DNA from: Nannocystis bainbridge
Lineage (GTDB): Bacteria; Myxococcota_A; Polyangia; Nannocystales; Nannocystaceae
Assembly: GCF_028368995.1 (NCBI RefSeq)
Contig: NZ_JAQNDL010000001.1
Location: 1,240,001 to 1,304,000 of the forward strand
Direction: 5' to 3'
DNA length: 64,000 bases
In this document: positions 42,035 through 52,342 of the stretch, piece after piece
Layout: the number at the start of each line of letters is the position of its first letter
Numbering within the stretch: position 1 is the first letter of the stretch
Position numbers and translations under genes: made by a program
Notes under the pieces: model-generated
Told to the model about the DNA's origin: nothing
What the model saw: only the letters and a program-made list of their open reading frames with translations
Database searches by the model: none

Positions 42035-43531
42035 GTGGACAGCATCACCACGTTGACGCCGGCCGATGCGCGCGATGGCGAATGTTCACAGCGCAAGGCC
42101 GGCGTGACGATGACGATCGTCGGTCATCCCGATCCGAGCCGGATCGGCGAGATCGCCGCGGTCGAGTTCGACGCGCAGCAGCGCGTGCCGCTGTCGCGCC
42201 GCGAGCCGCTGTTCGCCGCCGCGGGCCAGCCCGGACGCCCGCTCGAGGACCCGCACCTCAGTCGCTCGCCCGCATACCTGTCTTTAAAGGCAGGTGAGAT
42301 GCCGGTCTGGTCGGAGCTCGCGCACGCGCCGTGCGAGATCCGGCCGCTGCACGGCGCGCAGGGTCGCGCGTGGTACGTCGTGCTGAGGCGGCGGGTCGGG
42401 CTGCTGATCGAGCTGGGCCTGCGCGCGCCGCCGCCACGCGAACAGCACGGGCTCGTCGGAGTGAGCGCCGCGACGGAGCGTCTGCGCGAGCAGATCGAAG
42501 CGACGGCGGGGAGCGAGCTGCCGGTGCTGCTCATCGGCGAGACCGGCACCGGGAAGGAGCTCGCGGCGCAGGCGATCCACGCGTGCGGGCGGCGGCGCGG
42601 CCAGCCGCTCGTCACCGTCAACCTGTCGGCGATCCCCGACAGCACCGCGGCGAGCCAGCTGTTCGGCCACGCGCGCGGCGCCTTCACCGACGCGGCTCGC
42701 GCTCACGACGGCTACTTTCTCCAGGCCGACGGCGGCACGCTCTTCCTCGACGAGATCGGAGATGCGCCGATCAGCCTGCAAGTGCAGCTTCTGCGGGCGC
42801 TCGAGCAAGGCGAGATCCAGCCGATCGGCGGTCGCGTCCGCGCCGTCGACGTACGGATGCTCGCCGCCACCGACACCGACCTCGAGGACGCCGTCGCGGC
42901 CGGGCGCTTCCGCAAGGCGCTGCTGTTCCGCCTGTGCAGCCAGACGCTGCGACTCTTGCCACTGCGCGATCGACCGGCCGACATCGCCGTGCAGTTGATC
43001 CACTTCCTCGATCAGGCGCTCGCAGGGCTTGGGCGACGCGAGCGTCTGCGCATGCGTGCATGGACCGACAGCCCGTGGCTCGATCTCGAGGCGGTCGAGG
43101 CCGCGCTGTTCGCTCGCTGGCCCGGCAACTCCCGCGAGTTGCGCGGGGCCGCCAGTCAAGCCGCGCTGCTCGCTGCGAACCAGCCGAAGCTGGTGCTCAC
43201 AACAAGCGCGCCACCCGCGATGGCGTCGACGCCGGCGCCGGACGTCGCGGCGCCCGTGGAGGTCGTCGCGCAGGCGCTGACGGAGTCCGTCATCCGCGAG
43301 ACCCTCGCGGCGCACCAGCACTCGGTGCGTGGGGCTGCGCGGGCGCTCCAGGTCGCGCCGAATACGCTCTATGCGCGCATGCGCGATCTGGGGATCCCGC
43401 TCGCGGGGAGCCTCTCCGACGAGGAGGTTGCCGCCGCGCACGCGGCGTCGGGCGGAAATGTCATGAGGATGGCGCGCGCGCTCGGCGTGTCCGTACGGGG
43501 CATTCAACGGCGTCTCGGTCGCGCGCGATAG
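42035..43531 (+). CDS. Sigma-54-dependent transcriptional activator
   Basis: Regulator of 498 residues. The N-terminal 125 residues may be a degenerate FHA-like sensory domain ([45 protein letters not shown]). The AAA+ domain has Walker A GETGTGKE (about 168), the sigma-54 contact loop GAFTDA (variant of GAFTGA, about 215), Walker [11 protein letters not shown] (about 235) and [10 protein letters not shown]. Two Fis-like helices end the protein ([20 protein letters not shown] and [18 protein letters not shown]). GTG start. It is followed after 30 bases by a Ser/Thr kinase gene; FHA-type activators are commonly controlled by such kinases. Confidence 0.88.
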   Translation: MDSITTLTPADARDGECSQRKAGVTMTIVGHPDPSRIGEIAAVEFDAQQRVPLSRREPLFAAAGQPGRPLEDPHLSRSPAYLSLKAGEMPVWSELAHAPCEIRPLHGAQGRAWYVVLRRRVGLLIELGLRAPPPREQHGLVGVSAATERLREQIEATAGSELPVLLIGETGTGKELAAQAIHACGRRRGQPLVTVNLSAIPDSTAASQLFGHARGAFTDAARAHDGYFLQADGGTLFLDEIGDAPISLQVQLLRALEQGEIQPIGGRVRAVDVRMLAATDTDLEDAVAAGRFRKALLFRLCSQTLRLLPLRDRPADIAVQLIHFLDQALAGLGRRERLRMRAWTDSPWLDLEAVEAALFARWPGNSRELRGAASQAALLAANQPKLVLTTSAPPAMASTPAPDVAAPVEVVAQALTESVIRETLAAHQHSVRGAARALQVAPNTLYARMRDLGIPLAGSLSDEEVAAAHAASGGNVMRMARALGVSVRGIQRRLGRAR

Positions 43532-43561
43532 CTCGTCGATTCGTGGTAGGACGAGCGCGCG

Positions 43562-46500
43562 TTGCAAGACAACCCGCCAACCGACGGGTCGCAGGTGACC
43601 CTGGTGCCCGCGCCCGAATCGATTGTGACATCGAACCGGGGTCCCGCGCCCGAGGCGGTGCCGTCCCGGATCGGCCGCTTCGTGATCATCGGTCGCCTCG
43701 GCGCAGGCGGGATGGGCGTGGTCTATGCGGCGTACGACCCCGAGCTCGACCGCAAGGTCGCGATCAAGCTGATGTACCCGGAGGAGGGCGAGGTCGGCCC
43801 GCGGCGCGGCCAGGCGCTGCTACTGCGGGAGGCCCGGGCGCTGGCGAAGCTGTCTCACCCCAACATCGTGGCCATCCACGACGTCGGCGTGCACGCCGGG
43901 CAGGTGTTCGTGGCCATGGAGTTCGTCGACGGGCGCACGCTGCGACACTGGCTCGCGGAGGCCCCGCGCGCGTGGCAGACGATCGTCGACGTGTTCGTGC
44001 AGGCCGGCCGCGGTCTCATGGCGGCACACGCAGCCGGCCTCGTGCATCGCGACGTGAAGCCCGACAACCTGCTGGTCGGCAAGGACGGTCGGGTGCGCGT
44101 GGCCGACTTCGGCGTCGCCCGCTACCGCGACCCGGACGAGGCCGCGTGGACGGAGAACGGCGCGCTCCGGATGATGGCGACGGTGGCCGGACGCGGGGCC
44201 CGGATCGGCACGCCGGCATACATGGCCCCCGAGCAGCACGAGAACGAGGGGGTCGGCCCGCACAGCGATCAATTCAGCTTTTGCGTCGCGCTCTACGAGG
44301 CGCTGTACGAAGTGCGACCGTTCGCCGGCAAGACGCCGCACGAGATGGTCGCGCAGATCCGCGCGGGAGCATTGTGCAGACCGCCCGAGCCGCCGCGGCT
44401 GCCGGGTTGGCTCGATCGCGCGGTCCAGCGCGGCCTCGCGGCGCAACCGGCCTCGCGCTGGCCGTCGCTGTCGGCGCTGCTGTCGGCGCTCACGCCCGAG
44501 CAAGGCCAGCGGCGCGCGAAGTGGGGCTGGCGGGCCTTCTACGCCGCGCTCGTGGTCATCGGCGGGGTCGCGCTGTACCTCGGCGCGCGCGAATGGCAGC
44601 ACCGCGACGCGCGCGAGCAGGCCGAGCTTGCGGCCGCGGAGCGCCTGGAGGTCGTGACCGCCGGCGTCGATCGCCTGCTCGCGCGCGGTCGACGGAGCGA
44701 GGCCGAGGAGGCGCTGCGGGCCTTCGTCGGCGAACCCGAGCACCGCGCCTCGCGGGCTGCCGTCGACGCCTGGCTGATGTGGGCCGACCGCATGGACGCG
44801 GCCCGCGATCGCGAAGCCGCCCTGTCCGCTCTGGTCGAGGCGTACACCACCCTGCCGGCGAAGGACCCACGCGAGGCCGCGATCTTCCTGCGGATCGCCG
44901 AGCTGTTCCGCGTGCAGTGGCGCTTCCAGGAGCTGGCGACGCTGGCCCACACGGCCGGCCAGCGATCGCCGCAGGCCGTCCATAGCGAGACCTGGTCGCG
45001 GCTGCGCGCCGACGCGGCCCTGGGGCTGCGCGACGTGAGCGGCTTCCTCGCGGAGGTCGATGGCGGCCGCGCCGGACGCGAGCGCGAAGACGTCGCGCCC
45101 GTGCTGCGCGCCCTGAACACGGCCAGCTTCCCCGGGGTCCGCGGCGAGCATGTCGTCGCGCTCGACCTCGAGGGCGACGGGCAGGACGAGTTGGCCGTGT
45201 TCCCCCGCGACGGCGAGCGCGGACCGGTGAGCGTGCGTCGCATGAACCGCGACCTGTCCCCGATGTTCGACCTGACGGGGGACGACGCGATCGGCCGCGT
45301 CGGCGCCGTCCTCGACTCGCTGCGTCGCAGCCCCGACGGACCCGCTTTCTTGCTCGGGCGCAGGGACGACACGGCGATGTTGTACGCGCTCGACACGGGC
45401 AAGCCGCAGATCGTGTTCACCTGGCCCTACGATCAGCTGCACGCGGCGGCCGCGGCCGACCTCGACGGCGACGGCCTGCGCGAGTTCTACGTCGGGACCG
45501 CCGCCTACACGCGCAAGTTGTATCGCCTGGGGCCCGACGCGAGCGGGACCTGGCAGCGCAGCGTGGCCCACCCCGCGATCGATGAGCTCAGCAGCGACAT
45601 CAACGCGCTGGCCACCGGCGACTTCGACGGCGACGGCCGCGACGAGCTGGCGGTCGCCGTCGGCCCCTGGCGCGCCTACGACGTGCGGATCTTGCAAGCA
45701 GGGCCGGACGGTGGGCTCGAGCTCGCGGCACGCCGGCGCATCGGGCACGTGCGCGCGCTGACGACCCTGCGGGGGGTCGGCGGCGAGACGTTGCTGGCGA
45801 TCGCCAAGGACAACGACGCCGCCAACAAGCTCGCATTCTCGCCCGACACCCCGCACGGAGAGCCGCCTGGCCTGTACATCGTCCGTCGCGCCGGCGAGGC
45901 GCTCGAGACCGTGTTCTTCGCGCCCTTTCCGGCGGCCGACGGTGCGCAGGAGGTCGGGAAGGTGCGCGCGATGTTCCGCGGCGACTTCGACGGCGACGGC
46001 CGCGACGACCTGCTCCTCCGCTACCGGGCGCCGTCCAGGAGCGAGGCGGCGGCCCTGTTGTGGCGACAGCGCGAGGACGGCAGCTTCGTGTCGGGGCTGG
46101 TCGAGCACGTCGTGCCGCTCGCCGTCGGCAACTTCGACGACGACGCCGCCGACGAGGTGCTCGTGACGACCCCGCACGGCGACGGCGACGCGCTGGCGGT
46201 GCTCGGCGCCGGCGGTGCACCGCTCGCGTCGGTCCTGCCCCCACGCGTGCACGTGACGCCGCCGCTGGTCGCCGATCCGTCACTGGCCCGCGCCTGGGCC
46301 CGCGCCGAGGATCTGGTCGGCTTCGGCCTCTACGCCGCGGCCGCCGACGCGCTCGCCCGCCGCAGCGCGCTCGCACCGTCGCCGGAGGACGGCCGGGCGG
46401 CGCAGCAGCGGGCCGCCGCGCTCTACGAGGCCGCCGGCGACCACGCGCGCGCGGCCGCCAGCCACGCGGTGCTGGCCCAGGACGGCAACGTCGACGCCGC

Positions 46501-47980
46501 GCTGGCGGCGATCGTCAGCTACGAGCGGGCCCTCGATCTCGACGACGCGCTGTGCGTGGCGCGAACGGTCCTGGCGAGCGACGCGCTGACTCCGTCGCAG
46601 CGCCGCCTGGCGAGCGCCGCCAGCGAACGCCTCACGGCAGCCGTCGAACCCCGCGACTCGATCGAGCTGCGCTTCGACCAGCCGCTGGCGCCGTCGTGGC
46701 AGATCCACGAGCCGCTGGCGCTGCGCATGGATCGCGTGCGGGGCAACCTGGCGATCGACGCCTACGCCGATACCGGCGATCTTATGACGCTGCCGATCGA
46801 GCTCGGCGACGGTGCTCTCGGCCTCGAGATCGAGCTCGAGGTGGAGCGCGCCGAGTGGGCCGCGCAGCTGGCCGTCAGCGTGCGCGCGCCCGACGGCGAG
46901 GAAGTCATGACGCTGGGCGTCGCCGCGAGCGGCGGCGGCGGCTACCTGCGGCGCCACGGGAGCTTCAGCGCGCCGAGCCTGCATCGTCGCCTGGACATCG
47001 CCGGGAGGCCGACCGACGACCCGAGCACCGGCTCGCATCACTTGTTGCGGGCGCGCCTGCTACCGCACCAGGGCATGCTGGACGTCGAGGAACGCGGCGA
47101 CCTCGCGGAGCGGCGCTCGTTCCCCCTCAAGCAGACGCTACGGCCGGGCCCGCACCTGCTCGTGCTGCGCGCCAGCGGGGTCGAGGAGCACGGCGCGCTC
47201 CAGCTCCGTGCCCGGCTCCGGCGCGTCTCGCTCGTCGGCGCACGACTCTCCGAAACGGCACCGACAGCGCCGGGCTCGCAACTCGCGCGCGCGCTGGTGA
47301 CGGGCCAGCTGCGCGAGGCGGCGACCTCGTCGGCCGCCGAGGAGTTGGCGCCGTTGTGGCGAGCCGCCGCCGCCGCGGAGCTCGGCCGCCTCGACGACGC
47401 GCTCGCATGGCTGTCGACCCTCGACATCACGCGGCCTGCGATCCGCCAGCGTTTGCGGCACCTGTTGCGCGGGCAGCCGACGCGGTTCTTGCCGCTGATG
47501 CGCGCGGCCTTCGGCGCGGCCCACGGCGCGCTGCTGCGCGAGGCGCTGACGAACGCGGCGCGCATGCACCTCGACGCCGAGCAGCAGCAGATGTGGCTGA
47601 GTCAGACCGTGGACGTGGACAGCTTGCCGACGTCCGACGCCGTGCAGCTCGACACCAAGGCCGAACTGCTGACGATGCGCGCCGCGGCGTGGCAGGCCGC
47701 GGGCGAGCTCGAGCAGGCCGCGGCGGACCTCGACGCCGCGACCACCCTGCGCGCGAGCCACAGCGACGAGCCCGACGATCGCCTCGCCGAACTCGAGCTC
47801 CTCGTCGCCGAAGTCGCGGCGGCCCGCCATCGACCGGACGAGGCGATGGCCGCAGCGACCCGCGCGCTGGCCCGCTCGCGCGAGCCGACGGCGATGAAGG
47901 AGCGCCTGCGGCTCCACCCGCGTCTCCAGGCCATGCAGGCCGATCCGCGCTGGCATCGATTGCTCTCCGCCAGGCCGTAG
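43562..47980 (+). CDS. Giant receptor-like Ser/Thr kinase with FG-GAP/VCBS ectodomain
   Basis: Protein of 1472 residues. The cytosolic kinase domain spans about 38-305: GAGGMGVV, Lys69 in VAIKLM, HRDVKPDN (Asp164), DFG 182-184, and GTPAYMAPEQ. One membrane segment lies at about 323-342 (AFYAALVVIGGVALYLGA). The outer part has TPR-like helices (350-520), then at least five Asp-rich calcium-binding loops of FG-GAP/VCBS type (DLEGDGQDELAVF ~535, DLDGDGLREFYVG ~633, DFDGDGRDELAVA ~689, DFDGDGRDDLLLR ~808, NFDDDAADEVLVT ~857), then further helical repeats to the end. TTG start. Second gene of the sigma-54 activator operon; likely senses an extracellular signal and phosphorylates the activator. Confidence 0.88.
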   Translation: MQDNPPTDGSQVTLVPAPESIVTSNRGPAPEAVPSRIGRFVIIGRLGAGGMGVVYAAYDPELDRKVAIKLMYPEEGEVGPRRGQALLLREARALAKLSHPNIVAIHDVGVHAGQVFVAMEFVDGRTLRHWLAEAPRAWQTIVDVFVQAGRGLMAAHAAGLVHRDVKPDNLLVGKDGRVRVADFGVARYRDPDEAAWTENGALRMMATVAGRGARIGTPAYMAPEQHENEGVGPHSDQFSFCVALYEALYEVRPFAGKTPHEMVAQIRAGALCRPPEPPRLPGWLDRAVQRGLAAQPASRWPSLSALLSALTPEQGQRRAKWGWRAFYAALVVIGGVALYLGAREWQHRDAREQAELAAAERLEVVTAGVDRLLARGRRSEAEEALRAFVGEPEHRASRAAVDAWLMWADRMDAARDREAALSALVEAYTTLPAKDPREAAIFLRIAELFRVQWRFQELATLAHTAGQRSPQAVHSETWSRLRADAALGLRDVSGFLAEVDGGRAGREREDVAPVLRALNTASFPGVRGEHVVALDLEGDGQDELAVFPRDGERGPVSVRRMNRDLSPMFDLTGDDAIGRVGAVLDSLRRSPDGPAFLLGRRDDTAMLYALDTGKPQIVFTWPYDQLHAAAAADLDGDGLREFYVGTAAYTRKLYRLGPDASGTWQRSVAHPAIDELSSDINALATGDFDGDGRDELAVAVGPWRAYDVRILQAGPDGGLELAARRRIGHVRALTTLRGVGGETLLAIAKDNDAANKLAFSPDTPHGEPPGLYIVRRAGEALETVFFAPFPAADGAQEVGKVRAMFRGDFDGDGRDDLLLRYRAPSRSEAAALLWRQREDGSFVSGLVEHVVPLAVGNFDDDAADEVLVTTPHGDGDALAVLGAGGAPLASVLPPRVHVTPPLVADPSLARAWARAEDLVGFGLYAAAADALARRSALAPSPEDGRAAQQRAAALYEAAGDHARAAASHAVLAQDGNVDAALAAIVSYERALDLDDALCVARTVLASDALTPSQRRLASAASERLTAAVEPRDSIELRFDQPLAPSWQIHEPLALRMDRVRGNLAIDAYADTGDLMTLPIELGDGALGLEIELEVERAEWAAQLAVSVRAPDGEEVMTLGVAASGGGGYLRRHGSFSAPSLHRRLDIAGRPTDDPSTGSHHLLRARLLPHQGMLDVEERGDLAERRSFPLKQTLRPGPHLLVLRASGVEEHGALQLRARLRRVSLVGARLSETAPTAPGSQLARALVTGQLREAATSSAAEELAPLWRAAAAAELGRLDDALAWLSTLDITRPAIRQRLRHLLRGQPTRFLPLMRAAFGAAHGALLREALTNAARMHLDAEQQQMWLSQTVDVDSLPTSDAVQLDTKAELLTMRAAAWQAAGELEQAAADLDAATTLRASHSDEPDDRLAELELLVAEVAAARHRPDEAMAAATRALARSREPTAMKERLRLHPRLQAMQADPRWHRLLSARP

Positions 47981-47987
47981 CGCTCAC

Positions 47988-48006
47988 CGGCACCTCGTCG
48001 GTGCCG
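47988..48006. terminator. Hairpin between convergent genes
   Basis: CGGCACC-TCGTC-GGTGCCG, a 7-bp perfect stem with 5-base loop, located between the convergent stop codons of the kinase and the secreted phosphodiesterase. It may serve both transcripts. Confidence 0.5.
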
Positions 48007-48018
48007 TCATGGCTCCGC

Positions 48019-49701
48019 TCACTGACACACGAACGTGGCGAGCAGGTTGAGCGCCGAGTCGATCAGCGGCTGGCCCTGCTGCGGCGTCACGAGCTCGGCG
48101 TCGATCCAGCCGTCCACCTGATCGACGATGCCCTCGAGCTTGTTGCACAGCTGGTTGTGCTTGTTCTTCTCGATCGCCGACATCACGATCCCGAGGTGGA
48201 CGAGCAGGCTGTTGAGCTGGCCGTGGTTGAGGCTGCCCGCCAGCGCGGCCGCGGCCGACTCCATGTTCTCGACCACCTCCTCGGGCGTGTACACCTTGAC
48301 GTGCAGGCTGCACACGTCCTGATGGCCGGCGGCGTCGGTCGCGGTGCAGAACACCTCGGTCTCGCTGCCGATCTCGAAGGTCTCGCCGGACGTCGGGCAC
48401 ACCACCGCAGGCGCGCCGTCGCACACGTCGACCGCGGCGGCCGTGAAGGTCACCACGGTGCCCCCGGGGCTCTCGGGGTCGACGGCGATGTCCGGCGGGC
48501 ATTCGATCTGCGGCGCCTGGGTGTCCTGCACCGTCACGCTGGCGGTGCACGAGTTCGTCGGGCTGCACACGCCGGCGTCGGTCGCCGTGAAGGTGACCTC
48601 GGTCGCCTGGCCGACGCCGTAGAACAGCGGGCTGTCGTCGACCACCGTGACCTCGTCGCAATTGTCGATCGACGCGCCGGCCGCGGCGTAGAACTCGGCG
48701 AGCTGGGTGTCGCCGGCCCAGGCGCCGCCGGGCGAGGCACACTCGATGACCTGGTCGTCGGGACAGGCGATGTCGGGCGTCGCGTAGCGGAACGGGTTCG
48801 CCTCCGGGGCGGCGAACACGGTCCCGGTCAGGGTCTTGGCGAAGTTCACCGCCTCGAGCGGGGTCCACACGCCGTCGCCGATGCCGACGATGTCGTGGCA
48901 CTCGTCGGCGTTCATCATCACGCCGTTGACGCCCTCGAGCAAGAATCCGGTGATCGTGCTCTCCTTCTCGTAGGTCCAGGTGTACACGCCGTGGAACGCC
49001 TCGCAGTGGGCGCCCGAGTCACGGATGTCGATCGCGTCGGCCACGTTGTCCTCGACGCTCTGCGGCGTCTCGACGGTGACGTTGTAGCCGTCGCCGAACC
49101 AGTACTTGTCGAAGCCGGTGGTGCGGAAGTAGTTGTCGACGGCCGACATGGTCTGCTCGTCGCCCGACAGGTAGTCGACCGCCACGGCGGCGCGCGGGTC
49201 GGCGTTGATCTGGCTCAAGATCGCCTCGAACTGCTCCTTCTCCTCGAAGTCAGGGATCGAGAACAGCAGGTTGATGTCGGGGCCGAGGCTGCCGCGCACG
49301 TGGTTATAGAGGTCGAGCAGCGGGCCGTCCGGGTCCTTGATGTCGAGGATGACGAGGCCGAGCGGCGAGTCCCCGAGGCCCAGGGTCAAGCTCACGCCCC
49401 CTAGCCAATCATCGATGTCGGTCGACCAGGCGAACACGCCGTCGTGATCGACGACCCACCGGTCGGGCACGAACTCGGTGGGGCTGCCCCACGAGAAGTC
49501 GGCCTCGATCGCGTTCACGTCCTGCGCGAGCACGACATTGGGCACGTCGGCCGGGTCGTTGCACCGGTGGGCGATGATATACAGCGGCTGCTCGCAATCG
49601 GCCCACGCCGGCGCGGCCGGCAACACCGTCGCCACCCCGGCGATCACGGCCGCGAGGCCGATTCGCCGCTTGCATGCTCCCATTCTCCTCGTACGTGTCA
49701 C
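48019..49701 (-). CDS. Secreted sphingomyelinase-D/GDPD-like enzyme with HYR domains
   Basis: Exported protein of 560 residues. Signal peptide (IGLAAVIAGVATVLPAAPAWA) then a barrel domain of about 280 residues that starts YIIAHRCNDPADVPNVVLAQ, DVNAIEADFSWG and WVVDHDGV. The His, Glu/Asp pair and second His match the catalytic set of glycerophosphodiester phosphodiesterases and of sphingomyelinase D/PLD toxins. Two HYR-type Ig domains follow (about 325-405 and 405-480, ECPPDIAVDPESPGG, TDAAGHQDVCS), then a helical tail of about 80 residues. The GTG at 49701 is preceded by GGAGGG. Likely cleaves phospholipid or diester headgroups outside the cell. Confidence 0.78.
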   Translation of the reverse strand: MTRTRRMGACKRRIGLAAVIAGVATVLPAAPAWADCEQPLYIIAHRCNDPADVPNVVLAQDVNAIEADFSWGSPTEFVPDRWVVDHDGVFAWSTDIDDWLGGVSLTLGLGDSPLGLVILDIKDPDGPLLDLYNHVRGSLGPDINLLFSIPDFEEKEQFEAILSQINADPRAAVAVDYLSGDEQTMSAVDNYFRTTGFDKYWFGDGYNVTVETPQSVEDNVADAIDIRDSGAHCEAFHGVYTWTYEKESTITGFLLEGVNGVMMNADECHDIVGIGDGVWTPLEAVNFAKTLTGTVFAAPEANPFRYATPDIACPDDQVIECASPGGAWAGDTQLAEFYAAAGASIDNCDEVTVVDDSPLFYGVGQATEVTFTATDAGVCSPTNSCTASVTVQDTQAPQIECPPDIAVDPESPGGTVVTFTAAAVDVCDGAPAVVCPTSGETFEIGSETEVFCTATDAAGHQDVCSLHVKVYTPEEVVENMESAAAALAGSLNHGQLNSLLVHLGIVMSAIEKNKHNQLCNKLEGIVDQVDGWIDAELVTPQQGQPLIDSALNLLATFVCQ

Positions 49702-49975
49702 GGATCCCTCCAGTCGCGCGCCTCGGCGCGCGGATCAATTCATGATGTCGACAGCTCGCAACGTGCCGTCGGGGACGCACCCGCACTTGCGCGGGCCGAC
49801 CGTCATCGGAGCAGTGGCCGCAGCGGCGCGAACGATCGCGGTCGCCGGAAAATTCCGCCGCGCACCTGGCTTCACGGCCCGGAGCTCGGGCCGCCGCGCT
49901 CCCTGGCCCGCGCATCGCCTGAACCTCGGCGAGCATCGGCCCCGCGGCTCCCGGGCTCGCGCGCCGGGCCGCGGC
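49702..49975. other. Spacer between two minus-strand genes
   Basis: 274 bases; contains the promoter of the phosphodiesterase gene by position. No gene recognised. Confidence 0.4.
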
Positions 49976-50557
49976 TCACTTCTGAAGCATGAAGAGCTGC
50001 ACGATGGGCACCCCGACGTGACCCATGTCCCCGATCGTGATCCTCGTCGCTCGCACGAAGCCCGACTCCAGGCCGTCGCAGAACCCGCCGTCCAGGAAGA
50101 GCTCGTAGACGTTGTCCGCGACGTACCCGAAGCCGATCGCGTTGCCGCGCGCGAACTTCTCGATCGTGCATACCCGGTTCTGCAGGGCCTGGTCCGAGTA
50201 AACGTCGAGCCGGGCGAAGGCCACGTGCTCCGAGGCCAGCGCCAGGCCGTCGGCGAGGCACGGCGCGTCGATCGACCCGGTGCCCTCGTCGAGGTCGAGG
50301 TCGAACGCGCCATCTTTGTGCTGGTACACGATCGCCGGCGAGTCCGGGAGCCCGGTGAGCAGGTAGCGCTGCCCCTGCTCGACGGAGAGCGCGACGCCGC
50401 CGGAGGGGTTGAGGAACTCGAAGTCCTCGATGAACGTGGCGATGCAGTAGCCCGCGAGCTCGTCGCTGACCTGACCGTTGTTGCTCTCGAAGTCGCCGCC
50501 GTCACCGCCGCACGCAGCGAACGCGAGGGCGCCTACGAGCGCCTTGAAGTCACGCAT
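49976..50557 (-). CDS. Small lipoprotein, unknown function
   Basis: Exported protein of 193 residues. Lipobox LVGALAFAAC, then a short Gly/Asp/Asn linker (GGDGGDFESNNGQ), then a domain of about 165 residues that is beta-rich with four Cys (YCIATFIEDFEFLNPSGG, SPAIVYQHKDGAFDLDLDEG, VYELFLDGGFCDG). The start at 50557 has GAGGAG 7 bases upstream. It is upstream of the phosphodiesterase gene on the same strand with a 274-base gap, so it is probably a separate transcript. No family recognised. Confidence 0.75.
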   Translation of the reverse strand: MRDFKALVGALAFAACGGDGGDFESNNGQVSDELAGYCIATFIEDFEFLNPSGGVALSVEQGQRYLLTGLPDSPAIVYQHKDGAFDLDLDEGTGSIDAPCLADGLALASEHVAFARLDVYSDQALQNRVCTIEKFARGNAIGFGYVADNVYELFLDGGFCDGLESGFVRATRITIGDMGHVGVPIVQLFMLQK

Positions 50558-51007
50558 GGGTCTCTCCTCGGATGGACGCGATCCAGAGTGCATCGCGCGC
50601 GCGCGGCGGCTGAAGGTCCACGGGTGAGGGTCCTGTGGCGCCCAGTAACGACGCTCCGGCCACCGCGAGGGATTACGAGGGGAACGTCGCAGTCGGGCGC
50701 GGAATCGTCGCTCGTCGCGCTGGGCGAAGATCTGCCAGGGGCTCCGCGCAGCTCGCACCAGGCATACACCCGGGCCGAGCTCGCTCGCCCCGATCGCGGC
50801 CGCACCGGCGAGTCCCGCTGCCGCACCATCGACGCGTTCCCGACCGCATCGAGGATGTCCATCGCTCGTTCCTTCCGTCGCCGCCGCTGTCCCCATCCGC
50901 CGCGCGCCCAGGCGGCCCCTCCCTCGCAGAATTGCATTCGTGCGAACTCGGGTCGCACAGACCGCGAATGTGCGCGAATGACCGCGATGCTCTGTTAGGG
51001 GTTGCCC
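50558..51007. other. Intergenic with possible PLP-enzyme start remnant
   Basis: 450 bases between divergent lipoprotein genes. On the minus strand at 50862 an ATG with GGAAGGA upstream begins MDILDAVGNASMVRQRD, resembling the N-terminus of cysteine synthase/cystathionine beta-synthase-type enzymes (ILDAIGNTPLVRL), but the similarity ends after about 17 codons. It is either a remnant or chance. Nothing else recognised. Confidence 0.28.
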
Positions 51008-52282
<1,275 letters not shown>

Positions 52283-52342
52283 CCCGCCGCGACCAGCGGT
52301 GAGCGGTGCATCGGCGCGTGCGCCGTCGGGCCGCGGTTCCGG

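Noticed and set aside
43820..46252. An 810-codon minus-strand frame antisense to the giant kinase.
   Set aside because: Typical high-GC antisense frame; the sense strand shows kinase and FG-GAP motifs.
46060..49404. A very long plus-strand frame (over 1100 codons) crossing the giant kinase and the phosphodiesterase.
   Set aside because: It spans two convergent genes with recognised domains and has no recognisable motif itself.
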